The notes: generated by a model from the letters alone, not told the origin. DNA of 8,233 bases from CAZXMB01 sp964641715 (GCA_964641715.1 CAZXMB010000132.1:1-8233), one strand, 5' to 3'. Positions 1 to 6,541 are shown, numbered from the stretch's first letter. Made by a program: numbers and translations.

Positions 1-25
1 CCATTGATCACTCATCACTAAATAA

Positions 26-103
26 TGGTCGGGGCGAGCCGATTTGAACGGCCGACCTCCTGCTCCCAAGGCAGGCGCGCTAACCAGGCTGCGCTACGCC
101 CCG
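26..103 (-). tRNA. tRNA-Pro, anticodon UGG
   Basis: Read on the minus strand the sequence folds as a complete cloverleaf. The 7-bp acceptor stem is CGGGGCG/CGCCCCG (103-97 with 36-30), and the D arm is GCGC/GCGC. The anticodon stem CCTGC/GCAGG encloses the loop CTTGGGA, with anticodon TGG at 68-66. The variable loop has five bases, and the T arm is GGCCG/CGGCT (one G-U pair) with loop TTCAAAT. The discriminator base A is at 29 and a genomically encoded CCA follows at 28-26. UGG reads proline CCN codons. It lies downstream of rdgB on the same strand, about 190 nt away, so it is probably transcribed separately. No integrase or duplicated tRNA 3' end is visible nearby. Confidence 0.97.
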
Positions 104-109
104 ATGGAT

Positions 110-152
110 AAATTCCAATAATCAAATACCAAGCCCCAAATAATAATCAATC
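110..152 (-). repeat. Degenerate TTGGAA-type dispersed repeat, copy 1
   Basis: Read on the minus strand, 152-110 closely matches the plus strand at 4319-4361. By eye about 35 of 43 positions agree, including the shared blocks TTATTTGG, CTTGG, ATTTG and ATTGGAATTT. The copy is AT-rich and built from imperfect TTGG(A/T)AT units. It sits immediately upstream of the tRNA-Pro 5' end on the tRNA's own strand, where it could overlap the tRNA promoter. No coding function is evident. Confidence 0.7.
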
Positions 153-209
153 GCCATTTTAACAAATAATCTGATCATTGAAAATAGAGATTACAAAGAA
201 TTATCAAAT

Positions 210-240
210 CCCCCCATCCCCCCCTTTTTAAAAGGGGGGT
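210..240. repeat. C-rich/G-rich palindrome, possible bidirectional terminator
   Basis: Positions 219-228 (CCCCCCTTTT) pair with 230-239 (AAAAGGGGGG) around a minimal loop, and a second C6 run at 210-215 precedes the left arm. The right side has a weaker G-rich continuation (GGAGG at 244-248). The element lies about 55 nt past the rdgB stop, between rdgB and the tRNA, so it could end rdgB transcripts, although no clean U-tract follows on the minus strand. Similar C-rich palindromes recur between genes in many deltaproteobacterial and related genomes, which makes it more likely one copy of a dispersed element than a dedicated terminator. Confidence 0.6.
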
Positions 241-293
241 AAAGGAGGCAGCAATTTTCAATGTTTGGAGGTAATAAACTTGTCATGAAATAT

Positions 294-899
294 TTATATG
301 AGTATTGGTTTTTGTATTTTGGTTATTATTTCTCTCAGTTTCCTCAGGGCTTTGCCCCGATGGCTGATACTGTTCTTTTCTTCGAGCGTGAGCTGGGCCA
401 TTGTCTTCCCATATCGGGGAATGAAAAAAAGCGGATCATATCCGAAGCCTCTTCTTCCTGCTTCCCTCAACCCTATTCTTCCTCTGCACGACCCTTCCGT
501 TAAAATCTCCTTCCCATCAGGCGAGACCAAAGCAATCACGCACTTAAATCCCGCTCCTCTCTTCCGGACAGAAACCCCCTCCATTTCCTTCAGAAGCTTC
601 TTCCTGTTCTCCCGATCTGAGGCCCCATTTCCGGCATAACGGGCTGAATAGATTCCGGGCGATCCCTTTAAGGCATCCACTTCCAATCCGGAATCATCCG
701 CAAGGGCTAGCCGGGAAAAATATTTGGAGTAGAAACGAGCCTTCTTAAGGGCATTTTCAACATAACTCTTTCCATCCTCCTCGACTTCAGGGATATCTCG
801 AAAATAGTTCAGTCCCCTGATCTGAAACCCCAATCCCTTCAGGGCATCCCGGACCTCTCTCAACTTTCCCTCATTTTTTGTGGCCACAATGATTTCCAA
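294..899 (-). CDS. rdgB: RdgB/HAM1-family XTP/dITP pyrophosphatase
   Basis: This enzyme hydrolyses the non-canonical purine triphosphates XTP, dITP and ITP to monophosphate and pyrophosphate, keeping deaminated bases out of DNA and RNA; it is cytosolic. The 201-aa length is normal for the family. Visible motifs are the N-terminal ATKNEGK (residues 6-12, substrate binding), metal-binding Glu40/Glu41, the catalytic segment ADDSGLEVDAL (67-77, Asp68/Asp69) followed by GIYSARYAG, then GFGYDPLFF (151-159), EEKN (173-176) and SHRGKA (179-184). The start codon is TTG (899-897). It is chosen because the product then begins MEIIVATKN, exactly where family members begin, and no ATG or GTG gives a sensible alternative. 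The gene begins 7 nt after the rph stop, which suggests an rph-rdgB operon with coupled translation. Confidence 0.96.
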   Translation of the reverse strand: MEIIVATKNEGKLREVRDALKGLGFQIRGLNYFRDIPEVEEDGKSYVENALKKARFYSKYFSRLALADDSGLEVDALKGSPGIYSARYAGNGASDRENRKKLLKEMEGVSVRKRGAGFKCVIALVSPDGKEILTEGSCRGRIGLREAGRRGFGYDPLFFIPRYGKTMAQLTLEEKNSISHRGKALRKLREIITKIQKPILI

Positions 900-919
900 A
901 TCCTTTTTACGAAACCTCC
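900..919 (-). promoter_or_regulatory. Ribosome-binding region deciding the rdgB TTG start
   Basis: On the minus strand, GGGAGG (inside the final rph codons) lies about 15 nt before the TTG, and a second purine run AAAAAGGA ends one base before it. Neither is ideally spaced. A weak site combined with TTG is consistent with rdgB being translated mainly by ribosomes finishing rph, whose stop TAA is at 909-907. Confidence 0.45.
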
Positions 920-1632
920 CTTAACGACTCCTTTTGAATTTTCGTAAGTTTTCTTATCCCTTTTTCCGCTATTCTTACCAGATGATCCATCTCCTCTCTT
1001 GTAAAAACGGCCATCTCCGCAGTGCCCTGAATCTCTACAAACTTCCCGTCGCCTGTCATCACTACATTCATATCCACTTCAGCTTTCGAATCCTCTTCAT
1101 AATTCAGATCCAAAAAGATCTTCCCCCTTATTTTACCGACACTGACAGCGGCGATAGAATTTTTTATGGGGACCTTTTCAATCAACCCCTCCTTGACCAT
1201 CTTCCGGAAGGCATCTGCCAGGGCCACATAGGCACCGGTGATGGCAGCGGTCCTCGTACCCCCATCTGCCTGAATGACATCACAATCGATCCAGATCGTC
1301 CTCTCCCCAAATCCTTTGAGATTCGTTACCGACCTCAGGGAACGACCGATCAATCTCTGGATTTCAAAGGCACGCCCCCCTCCCCGACCCGTAAAGGAAT
1401 CCCGGGACGTCCGGGTATGAGTGGAGCGTGGGAGCATGGCATATTCGGCAGTGACCCACCCTTTGCCTGTGTTTCTCAAGAAGGGGGGAACCCTTTCTTC
1501 CACGCTGGCTGAACAGATGACCTTGGTATCTCCCATCTCGATGAGGACCGATCCCTCGGCATGTTTCATATAATTTCTTGTAATTTTTACCGGTCTCAAG
1601 GCTTCCGGTCTTCTTCCATCTGAACGCTTCAT
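907..1632 (-). CDS. rph: Ribonuclease PH
   Basis: RNase PH is a phosphorolytic 3'-to-5' exoribonuclease that trims tRNA 3' ends using inorganic phosphate, acting as a homohexameric ring. The product is 241 aa, a usual length. It starts with the family signature MKRSDGRRPEALRPV and contains GRGGGRAFEIQRLIGRSLRSV-like sequence (around residues 82-102), the phosphate-binding pair Thr126-Arg127 in DGGTRTAAITGA, and the acidic residues Asp181 and Asp187 in LDLNYEED...VDMNVVMTG. The open frame extends 12 codons further upstream to 1668. The ATG at 1632-1630 is preferred because it matches the family N-terminus and is preceded by GGAGG at 1642-1638 with a 5-nt spacer. It is first in a pair with rdgB. 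An adjoining tRNA gene fits the tRNA-maturation role thematically, but this may be coincidence. Confidence 0.97.
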   Translation of the reverse strand: MKRSDGRRPEALRPVKITRNYMKHAEGSVLIEMGDTKVICSASVEERVPPFLRNTGKGWVTAEYAMLPRSTHTRTSRDSFTGRGGGRAFEIQRLIGRSLRSVTNLKGFGERTIWIDCDVIQADGGTRTAAITGAYVALADAFRKMVKEGLIEKVPIKNSIAAVSVGKIRGKIFLDLNYEEDSKAEVDMNVVMTGDGKFVEIQGTAEMAVFTREEMDHLVRIAEKGIRKLTKIQKESLREVS

Positions 1633-1666
1633 AAAAACCTCCGACAGAAATTCTCTCAAAAAAACC

Positions 1667-1704
1667 AAAAAAAGTAAAGCTCCCCGCCCACAGGGTAGGG
1701 CTTT
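1667..1704 (-). terminator. Possible Rho-independent terminator of the MFS transporter gene
   Basis: On the minus strand an imperfect hairpin (outer stem AAAGC/GCTTT at 1704-1700 and 1680-1676, with interior CC/GG and CCC/GGG pairing) is followed by ACTTTTTTT (1675-1667). It lies about 115 nt past the MFS stop and about 35 nt before the rph start codon, so it would separate the MFS transcript from rph. The stem has mismatches, so the call is moderate. Confidence 0.45.
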
Positions 1705-1762
1705 CGGGTTAAGGTAGTCTCATTAACATTGTCGACTTCAGCTCCAATTCTAGAGCCCGTTA

Positions 1763-1794
1763 CCGCCATCCCCGCCTCCAAGGCGGGCATCCAG
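1763..1794. repeat. REP-like hairpin element
   Basis: The stretch reads CCGCCATC, then stem CCCGCCT (1771-1777), loop CCA, stem AGGCGGG (1781-1787), then CATCCAG. This resembles a widespread intergenic element of the form CCGTCATTCCCGC-loop-GCGGGAATCCAG, with compensating differences. It lies in the spacer between the MFS stop and rph. It may stabilise the 3' end of the MFS transcript. The family assignment comes from memory of such elements, not from a search. Confidence 0.5.
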
Positions 1795-1818
1795 CCGACT
1801 TTCCCGTCAAAAGTCCTG

Positions 1819-3261
1819 CTAAAACCCGGGCGACCCGGCTCCTCTTTGAGAAACTGCCTTCCCGGGTCTTGTCCAGGAGATGAGAATGGCTGTCAGACCG
1901 ATGGCAAGGGCCAGCTTCCACACATCATGGATGCTTTCTATCCCGGGCAACACTCCTGCCTCTAACGAAGGGCCGGGGGGCCGAAGAGAAATGATCATCT
2001 CTGCAAAACCCACTCCGATGACAATGCCGAGATTTCTTGAAAGGGCTAAAAAACTGGAAGCCAAACCCACCTTCTCTCTTGGCACAGAGCCAATGATGGC
2101 ACTATTATTGGCCGGGTTGAAGAGCCCGATTCCGATTCCCAAAAAAACCTGTCTTAAAAAAATTTGATAATCGCTGGCACCCTTTTGAAGGAAAGTGAAC
2201 GAAAAGACAGCCAGAGAGGTGATGATTAAACCCAGGGTCGCAGGAATTCTTACACCCACCCTGTCTGAAATTCTCCCGCCCAAAGGGGCCATCACCATTA
2301 CGGTCAGGGCAACTGGAAAAATCAGTATTCCCACCTTCGATGGAGGCAGTCCTAAAAAGTTTTGAAGAAAGAAGGGGATGATAAAAGTATGGGCACCATT
2401 CATCCAGAAAGAGAGTAGGCTTGCCCCGAGGGAAGCTGAAAAGAGTCGTCTTCTGAAAAGATGAAGATCCACCAGGGGAGATGAAGAACGAAGCTCAACC
2501 GCCATAAAGAGGCTCAAACAGAAAAGAGAGAAGATCCCCCATATCCAGAAGAAGGAAGGGATAGACTCCTGGCCCACTCGATTGAGAAAAAGAAGAAGGG
2601 AGGTCACGGAGGAAAAAAGGAGGAGTGCCCCCGCGAAATCGATCCGGGCATCCCTCCTTCTTTCGGCTCTTTCTAAAACTCTTAAGGAGAGAAGGATTCC
2701 GATGACTCCGATAGGAAGATTGATGTAGAAAACGGAACGCCATCCGAAATGCTCTACCAGGAATCCTCCAAGGAGAGGTCCCGTGAGAAAACCCGCAGAA
2801 ACCACTGAACCCACCATTCCCAGGGCCTTCCCTCTCTCCTTTTCCGGAAAGACCGTAGTCACAATGGCAGGGCCAATCGCCATGGTAGCAGAGGCGCCTA
2901 GCCCCTGAATCATTCTTGAACCGATGAGGAAATAGATGGTGGGCGAAAGACCGCAAAGAATGGATCCCAGAGTGAATGTGAATAATCCGAAGATATAAAC
3001 TCTTCTCAGTCCAAAAAGATCGGACAATCTCCCCATCAAAAGGAGACTCCCGGTGATCACGATGAGATAGGCGGTAACCACCCAGGCAACCGCTGACAGA
3101 TGGGTGTTCAGTGATCGGACGATCGTAGGGAGGGAAATATTGACGATACTGGCATCGATGGTCGACATGTAGATCCCGATTGAAATGGTCATGGCTGCCC
3201 ACCGCCGACGATCCGTAAAAGAAAAGCTCATAAATTCAAATTTAAGCAGATTTTCATCCAT
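1819..3261 (-). CDS. MFS transporter, DHA2 (EmrB/QacA-like) drug efflux family
   Basis: This is an integral inner-membrane proton-coupled exporter, probably of drugs or other toxic compounds; the substrate cannot be told from sequence. The 480-aa length and hydrophobic pattern fit the 14-helix DHA2 group. Visible signatures: STIDASIVNISLPTI in helix 1 (residues 33-47, Asp36), loop motif A GRLSDLFGLRR (77-87), motif B RMIQGLGA (116-123), antiporter motif C GFLTGPLLGG (157-166), and WRSVFYINLPIG (174-185). A second loop motif GGRISDRVGVR occurs in the C-terminal half. The start is uncertain: ATG at 3261 has no good ribosome site, and the in-frame ATG at 3231 has none either. No membrane-fusion partner or TetR/MarR regulator is adjacent, so it appears to be a stand-alone gene, divergent from the MoxR-like gene. 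Confidence 0.9.
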   Translation of the reverse strand: MDENLLKFEFMSFSFTDRRRWAAMTISIGIYMSTIDASIVNISLPTIVRSLNTHLSAVAWVVTAYLIVITGSLLLMGRLSDLFGLRRVYIFGLFTFTLGSILCGLSPTIYFLIGSRMIQGLGASATMAIGPAIVTTVFPEKERGKALGMVGSVVSAGFLTGPLLGGFLVEHFGWRSVFYINLPIGVIGILLSLRVLERAERRRDARIDFAGALLLFSSVTSLLLFLNRVGQESIPSFFWIWGIFSLFCLSLFMAVELRSSSPLVDLHLFRRRLFSASLGASLLSFWMNGAHTFIIPFFLQNFLGLPPSKVGILIFPVALTVMVMAPLGGRISDRVGVRIPATLGLIITSLAVFSFTFLQKGASDYQIFLRQVFLGIGIGLFNPANNSAIIGSVPREKVGLASSFLALSRNLGIVIGVGFAEMIISLRPPGPSLEAGVLPGIESIHDVWKLALAIGLTAILISWTRPGKAVSQRGAGSPGF

Positions 3262-3298
3262 TGTGCAATAAAACCCTGCGATTCATGGGAAGGCCAAG

Positions 3299-3327
3299 TT
3301 GAATCCTCTTGAGAAAATGGTTATGAT
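3299..3327 (+). promoter_or_regulatory. Candidate sigma70-type promoter for the MoxR/VWA genes
   Basis: TTGAAT (3299-3304; 4 of 6 match TTGACA) and TATGAT (3322-3327; 5 of 6 match TATAAT) are separated by exactly 17 nt. Transcription would begin near 3334, giving a leader of about 33 nt before the ATG at 3367. It lies in the 105-nt divergent spacer between two genes that must each be transcribed outward. Confidence 0.45.
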
Positions 3328-3352
3328 TTCAATACATCGACTTCAATCCGAC

Positions 3353-3357
3353 AGGAG
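3353..3357 (+). promoter_or_regulatory. Ribosome-binding site of the MoxR-like gene
   Basis: AGGAG lies 9 nt before the ATG at 3367 and supports that start. Confidence 0.7.
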
Positions 3358-3366
3358 ACCAGAAAG

Positions 3367-4218
3367 ATGAATGAAAATGGAAGACGAAAGAAATTTACAG
3401 GTGGATCAAAATATGTACTGGATGAGGAGCTTGCAAAGATCGTCAATATCTCTATCGCACTGGAGATGCCCCTTCTTTTGAAAGGGGAACCGGGGACCGG
3501 AAAAACGATGCTGTCCCATGCCATTTCCGAGGCCTTTGGGATGAAATTAATCGTTTTGAATGTGAAATCGAGTATGAAGCTCATCGATACTCTTTATCAA
3601 TATGACACACTGACCCGGCTCAATGACAGCCGGTTTGGAGACTCCAAAAGGGATGTGAGCAACATCGAAGAGTATATCCGGATGGGGAAGATCGGGCAGT
3701 CTTTTGTTTCCGAGGAAAGGGTCGTTCTTTTGATCGACGAAATTGATAAGGCGGATACGGATTTCCAGGATGATATGCTCGATGTACTCGACCAGATGGA
3801 ATTCGATATCATTGAGATCGATAAGACCATTAAAGCAAAATGCAGGCCGGTCATCGTCATCACCTCCAATGCCAAAAAAGACCTCTCCGATCCATTTCTG
3901 GGGCGATGCAACTTTCACCACATCGCCTTTCCGGAGCCGGACATGATGAGAAGGATCGTTGAAGTCCATTTCCCTGGCATTGACCATGACCTTCTCGAAA
4001 ATACGGTCAGAACATTCTATCGGCTCAGGGAGATTAAAGGGATTGAGAAGAAACCTGCAACCCGGGAACTGATCAACTGGATCAGGGCTTTGAGATCCGA
4101 TCCTGACTTCCGGGTCAAGGATCTGGTGAAAGGGGAGGTTCCCTATTTGGGAGTCCTCTTTAAAAAGAGCCCGGATTATCTGGTGGCCCAGAATGCAGTG
4201 ACAAGGTTCAGGATATAG
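3367..4218 (+). CDS. MoxR-family AAA+ ATPase
   Basis: MoxR-type AAA+ proteins are ATP-driven chaperones that work with von Willebrand A partners to mature or activate enzyme complexes (known for MoxR/methanol dehydrogenase, CbbQ/Rubisco and CoxD/CO dehydrogenase). The product is 283 aa, cytosolic, with no signal peptide. Walker A is GEPGTGKT (residues 40-47), Walker B is VVLLIDEIDKAD (119-130), sensor 1 with probable arginine finger is TSNAKKDLSDPFLGRC (166-181), and a sensor-2 region reads KPATRELINWIRAL. The gene starts a plus-strand pair with the VWA protein downstream, 150 nt away, and this is the usual partner arrangement. The client enzyme is not in the window, so the exact role is unknown. 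Confidence 0.93.
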   Translation: MNENGRRKKFTGGSKYVLDEELAKIVNISIALEMPLLLKGEPGTGKTMLSHAISEAFGMKLIVLNVKSSMKLIDTLYQYDTLTRLNDSRFGDSKRDVSNIEEYIRMGKIGQSFVSEERVVLLIDEIDKADTDFQDDMLDVLDQMEFDIIEIDKTIKAKCRPVIVITSNAKKDLSDPFLGRCNFHHIAFPEPDMMRRIVEVHFPGIDHDLLENTVRTFYRLREIKGIEKKPATRELINWIRALRSDPDFRVKDLVKGEVPYLGVLFKKSPDYLVAQNAVTRFRI

Positions 4219-4368
4219 GTGATGAAGCACCAAATGCCAGGAACCCATAAACGAATAACGACCAATATCCAAATGCCCCCAAAAAAACTCAAAGTATTTT
4301 GGCTAATTGGGATGTGATGATTGGATCTTATTTGGAACTTGGAATTTGGTAATTGGAATTTGATACGT
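4219..4368. repeat. Intergenic degenerate inverted-repeat element
   Basis: The 150-nt gap between the ATPase and VWA genes is made of short imperfect repeats. The left part (about 4228-4290) is rich in CCAAAT/CCAAT units and the right part (about 4299-4362) in TTGGAA/TTGG units. The reverse complement of the right part aligns loosely with the left (for example ACCAAATTCCAAG against ACCAAATGCCAGG). Positions 4319-4361 are the second copy of the repeat also present inverted at 110-152. If transcribed, the arms could form a long imperfect hairpin between the two cistrons. There is no coding signal in it apart from accidental in-frame extension of the downstream gene. Confidence 0.6.
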
Positions 4369-5559
4369 ATGTTCGTTGATTTCTTCTATTTACTTAAAAA
4401 AGCGGGCATTCCGGTCTCCCCGACCTCCTTTCTGAGGCTCCAGAAGGCTTTGAGTATGGGCTTGGTCAATTCGGTGGATGATTTTTATGTAACCGCCCGG
4501 TCAATTCTGATAAAAAGTGAGAGATATTTTGATCTTTACGATCAGGTCTTCGCCCACCGCTTTCAGGGAGTGGAGTTAAAGGAACCCGATGCCCTTGAAC
4601 TCTCCGAGATGGCCCGATCCCTTCTCGAGGAGTGGCTGAAAAATCCAAAAGAACTGTCCGAGCTCCTCGGTATTAACGAAAATGATCTCGGCAAACTTTC
4701 CCCTGAAGAGCTCATTCGGTATTTCCTTGACCGTTTGAAGGAACAGACCGGGGCCCATCACGGAGGGAGTAAATGGATCGGGACGGGAGGGACCTCCCCT
4801 GTCGGACACTCCGGATATCATCCGGGAGGGATGAGGATTGGAGGGATATCCCGGAACAAATCGGCGGTTAAAGTGGCAATGGAGCGAAGGTATCGTGACT
4901 ACTCATCAGAGGGCCCCTTCACCGAATCTCAGATGGGAGAGGCCCTAAAGAGATTGAGAAATATGATCCCTCACGGGCCGAAGGATAAGGTGAATATTGA
5001 AAAGACCATTTACGAGACAATGAAAAATTGTGGTGAGATCGAGATCGTATTCGATCGAAGCCTCAAAGACCGCTTAAAGGTAATTTTGGCAATTGACAAT
5101 GGCGGCTGGTCCATGGATCCCTATGTGGGTCTGGTGCAGACCCTCTTCAACTATGCACGGGCCCAGTTCAAGGACCTTAAAACCTTCTATTTTCATAACA
5201 CCATTTACGATTATCTCTGGGAGGACCCTCCCAGACGCTCCAAACCTTTCCCCATAGACGATCTGGTCCGTCTCGACCCGGAAACACGATTCCTCATCGT
5301 GGGGGATGCGAGTATGGCCCCTTATGAATTGCTGGCTACAGATGGTTCCATCTATGTTGGAGAGAGATCAGGAAAACCCAGTTATTTGAGGCTTCAATCG
5401 ATTGCAAAAACCTTTCCTCACTCCGCCTGGCTTAACCCCGTAGCCGTATTTGAATGGCCATACACCCAGACCGTCACTCACATCCAAGAGATCTTTCCGA
5501 TGTTTGAACTCACCCTCGATGGATTAGAAAAAGCAGTGACCCAGTTGATGCGCAAATAA
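4369..5559 (+). CDS. CoxE-like VWA-domain protein with altered MIDAS
   Basis: This resembles the uncharacterised bacterial VWA/CoxE-like proteins encoded beside MoxR ATPases, thought to act with the ATPase on a target complex. The 396-aa product starts MFVDFFYLLKKAGIPVS, typical of the family. It has an all-alpha N-terminal half, a Gly-rich linker GGSKWIGTGGTSP (residues 132-144), and a C-terminal VWA fold beginning at VILAIDNGGWSMD (238-250), with FYFHNTIYD (273-281) and GDASMAPYEL (312-321). The metal site reads D243-N-G-G-W-S-M-D, whereas the classical motif is DxSxS, so two metal-ligand serines are replaced. An in-frame TTG at 4321 would add 16 residues, but that stretch translates the TTGGAA repeat. 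The ATG at 4369 has only a weak GGAA upstream, so translation may depend partly on the ATPase gene. No signal peptide or membrane helix is seen. Confidence 0.88.
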   Translation: MFVDFFYLLKKAGIPVSPTSFLRLQKALSMGLVNSVDDFYVTARSILIKSERYFDLYDQVFAHRFQGVELKEPDALELSEMARSLLEEWLKNPKELSELLGINENDLGKLSPEELIRYFLDRLKEQTGAHHGGSKWIGTGGTSPVGHSGYHPGGMRIGGISRNKSAVKVAMERRYRDYSSEGPFTESQMGEALKRLRNMIPHGPKDKVNIEKTIYETMKNCGEIEIVFDRSLKDRLKVILAIDNGGWSMDPYVGLVQTLFNYARAQFKDLKTFYFHNTIYDYLWEDPPRRSKPFPIDDLVRLDPETRFLIVGDASMAPYELLATDGSIYVGERSGKPSYLRLQSIAKTFPHSAWLNPVAVFEWPYTQTVTHIQEIFPMFELTLDGLEKAVTQLMRK

Positions 5560-5615
5560 TGAAAGCGCTTAAAATTATTTCCGCCCACCTTCAACTTCAG
5601 TCATTTTAAAGTTTA

Positions 5616-5633
5616 GTTCACTTGGGTTCACTT
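5616..5633. repeat. Short direct repeat in a convergent spacer
   Basis: GTTCACTT occurs at 5616-5623 and 5626-5633 in the 82-nt spacer between the convergent VWA and EamA genes. No convincing hairpin-plus-U-tract terminator is visible for either gene here. Confidence 0.4.
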
Positions 5634-5641
5634 TAATCACT

Positions 5642-6541
5642 TTATCTGTATAGCCTTCTCTTCCAGTTCACCAGGAAGATTCCAACCGAGACCATGGGAA
5701 GGCCTGCCATCAGAGAAACGGTGAACTCTTCCCTGAGAAAGAGGATGCCGGAGAGAACACCGAAAATGGGTGTGAAGAAGGTGAAGGCGGTGAGCCGGCT
5801 CACTGAATATTGATGGATTAACTTGAACCAAATAAGATAGCTGATAAATGCCACAATCACTGACTGATAAAAAATCGAAGTGGCGATGAGCGGGTCGATC
5901 CGGACAATCCAATTGGGCTCAAGTATCAAACTCACGATAAAGAGAATGGGGATGGAGAAGAAGAGCTGATAAAGGAAGGTGTGAATCGGCTGGACTTTTC
6001 CAGCCATAAATCTCTTGATATAAAGGGTGGTCGCTCCCCACAATACCCCCGCCGTAATCTCCAGGAGATCACCGAGGAGCATATTCATTTTGGCGGTCTT
6101 CGGTTTTCCGTAAAAGACAAAAAGAACACCCGTAAATGCAATGATGAGGCCCGACATCTTTAAAACGGTCAGCCGATCCCCCTTGAGGAAGAAATGGGCC
6201 CCCACGGCGACCACAAAAGGGCTCAGGTACACAAAGATGACCGAGCGGGTGGAGTCCGTGTAAAGCATCCCGAAATAGATACAGGCGAACTCCACACCGA
6301 ATAAGAGGCCGACCACCAACCCATGAAGAAGCCGAATATCGGTATGAAATAGCCTCTCCCCTTTTCTGTAGCAATAGATTACGCCGCAAACGGAGGCAAT
6401 GAGTGAACGCAACGCAGAGGTGAAGACCGGGGATATCCCCTGATTGGAGTATTTGATGGCAGCGTAATTAAATCCCCATAGAAGTGTCAGGAGGAGGATG
6501 GCGAAAATGGCCTTCGGGTCCAAATACTCTCTGCTTTCCAT
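5642..6541 (-). CDS. EamA/DMT-superfamily permease
   Basis: This is an inner-membrane transporter of the drug/metabolite family; such proteins commonly export amino acids or related metabolites, but the substrate here is not deducible. The 299-aa product shows about ten hydrophobic segments arranged as two EamA repeats: the first from FAILLLTLLWGFNYAAIKYS (residues 13-32) to about 143, the second from GDLLEITAGVLWGATTLYIK to about 292, ending in the basic tail NWKRRLYR. The ATG at 6541 has a poor ribosome site (GAAAG about 9 nt upstream). The gene follows the HdrCB gene on the same strand after 103 nt. A TATAAT hexamer on the minus strand at 6615-6610 could be a -10 box, but no good -35 accompanies it. 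Co-transcription with HdrCB is possible without an obvious functional link. Confidence 0.9.
   Translation of the reverse strand: MESREYLDPKAIFAILLLTLLWGFNYAAIKYSNQGISPVFTSALRSLIASVCGVIYCYRKGERLFHTDIRLLHGLVVGLLFGVEFACIYFGMLYTDSTRSVIFVYLSPFVVAVGAHFFLKGDRLTVLKMSGLIIAFTGVLFVFYGKPKTAKMNMLLGDLLEITAGVLWGATTLYIKRFMAGKVQPIHTFLYQLFFSIPILFIVSLILEPNWIVRIDPLIATSIFYQSVIVAFISYLIWFKLIHQYSVSRLTAFTFFTPIFGVLSGILFLREEFTVSLMAGLPMVSVGIFLVNWKRRLYR

Noticed and set aside
26..152. tRNA-Pro as an integration (att) site of a genomic island
   Set aside because: There is no integrase gene, no second copy of the tRNA 3' end, and the neighbours are housekeeping genes.
934..1512. 192-codon open frame on the plus strand opposite rph
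   Set aside because: It is fully antisense to a strongly supported rph, lacks a ribosome site, and its translation resembles no family I know.
1826..1838. CCGGG-CGA-CCCGG hairpin as the MFS terminator
   Set aside because: The 5-bp stem lies inside the last MFS codons and is followed on the minus strand by only four T residues, so the downstream hairpin at 1667-1704 is a better candidate.
2495..3202. 235-codon frame overlapping the MFS gene on the same strand
   Set aside because: It is an out-of-frame reading of the MFS gene, rich in Arg, His, Ser and Pro as expected from a shifted frame; the MFS frame carries all the motifs.
3547..4272. 241-codon frame antisense to the MoxR-like gene
   Set aside because: It overlaps the Walker B and sensor 1 coding region on the opposite strand and has no supporting motif.
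4228..4362. CRISPR array in the repetitive spacer
   Set aside because: The repeats are short (6-9 nt), degenerate and lack unique spacers of constant length; no cas gene is present.
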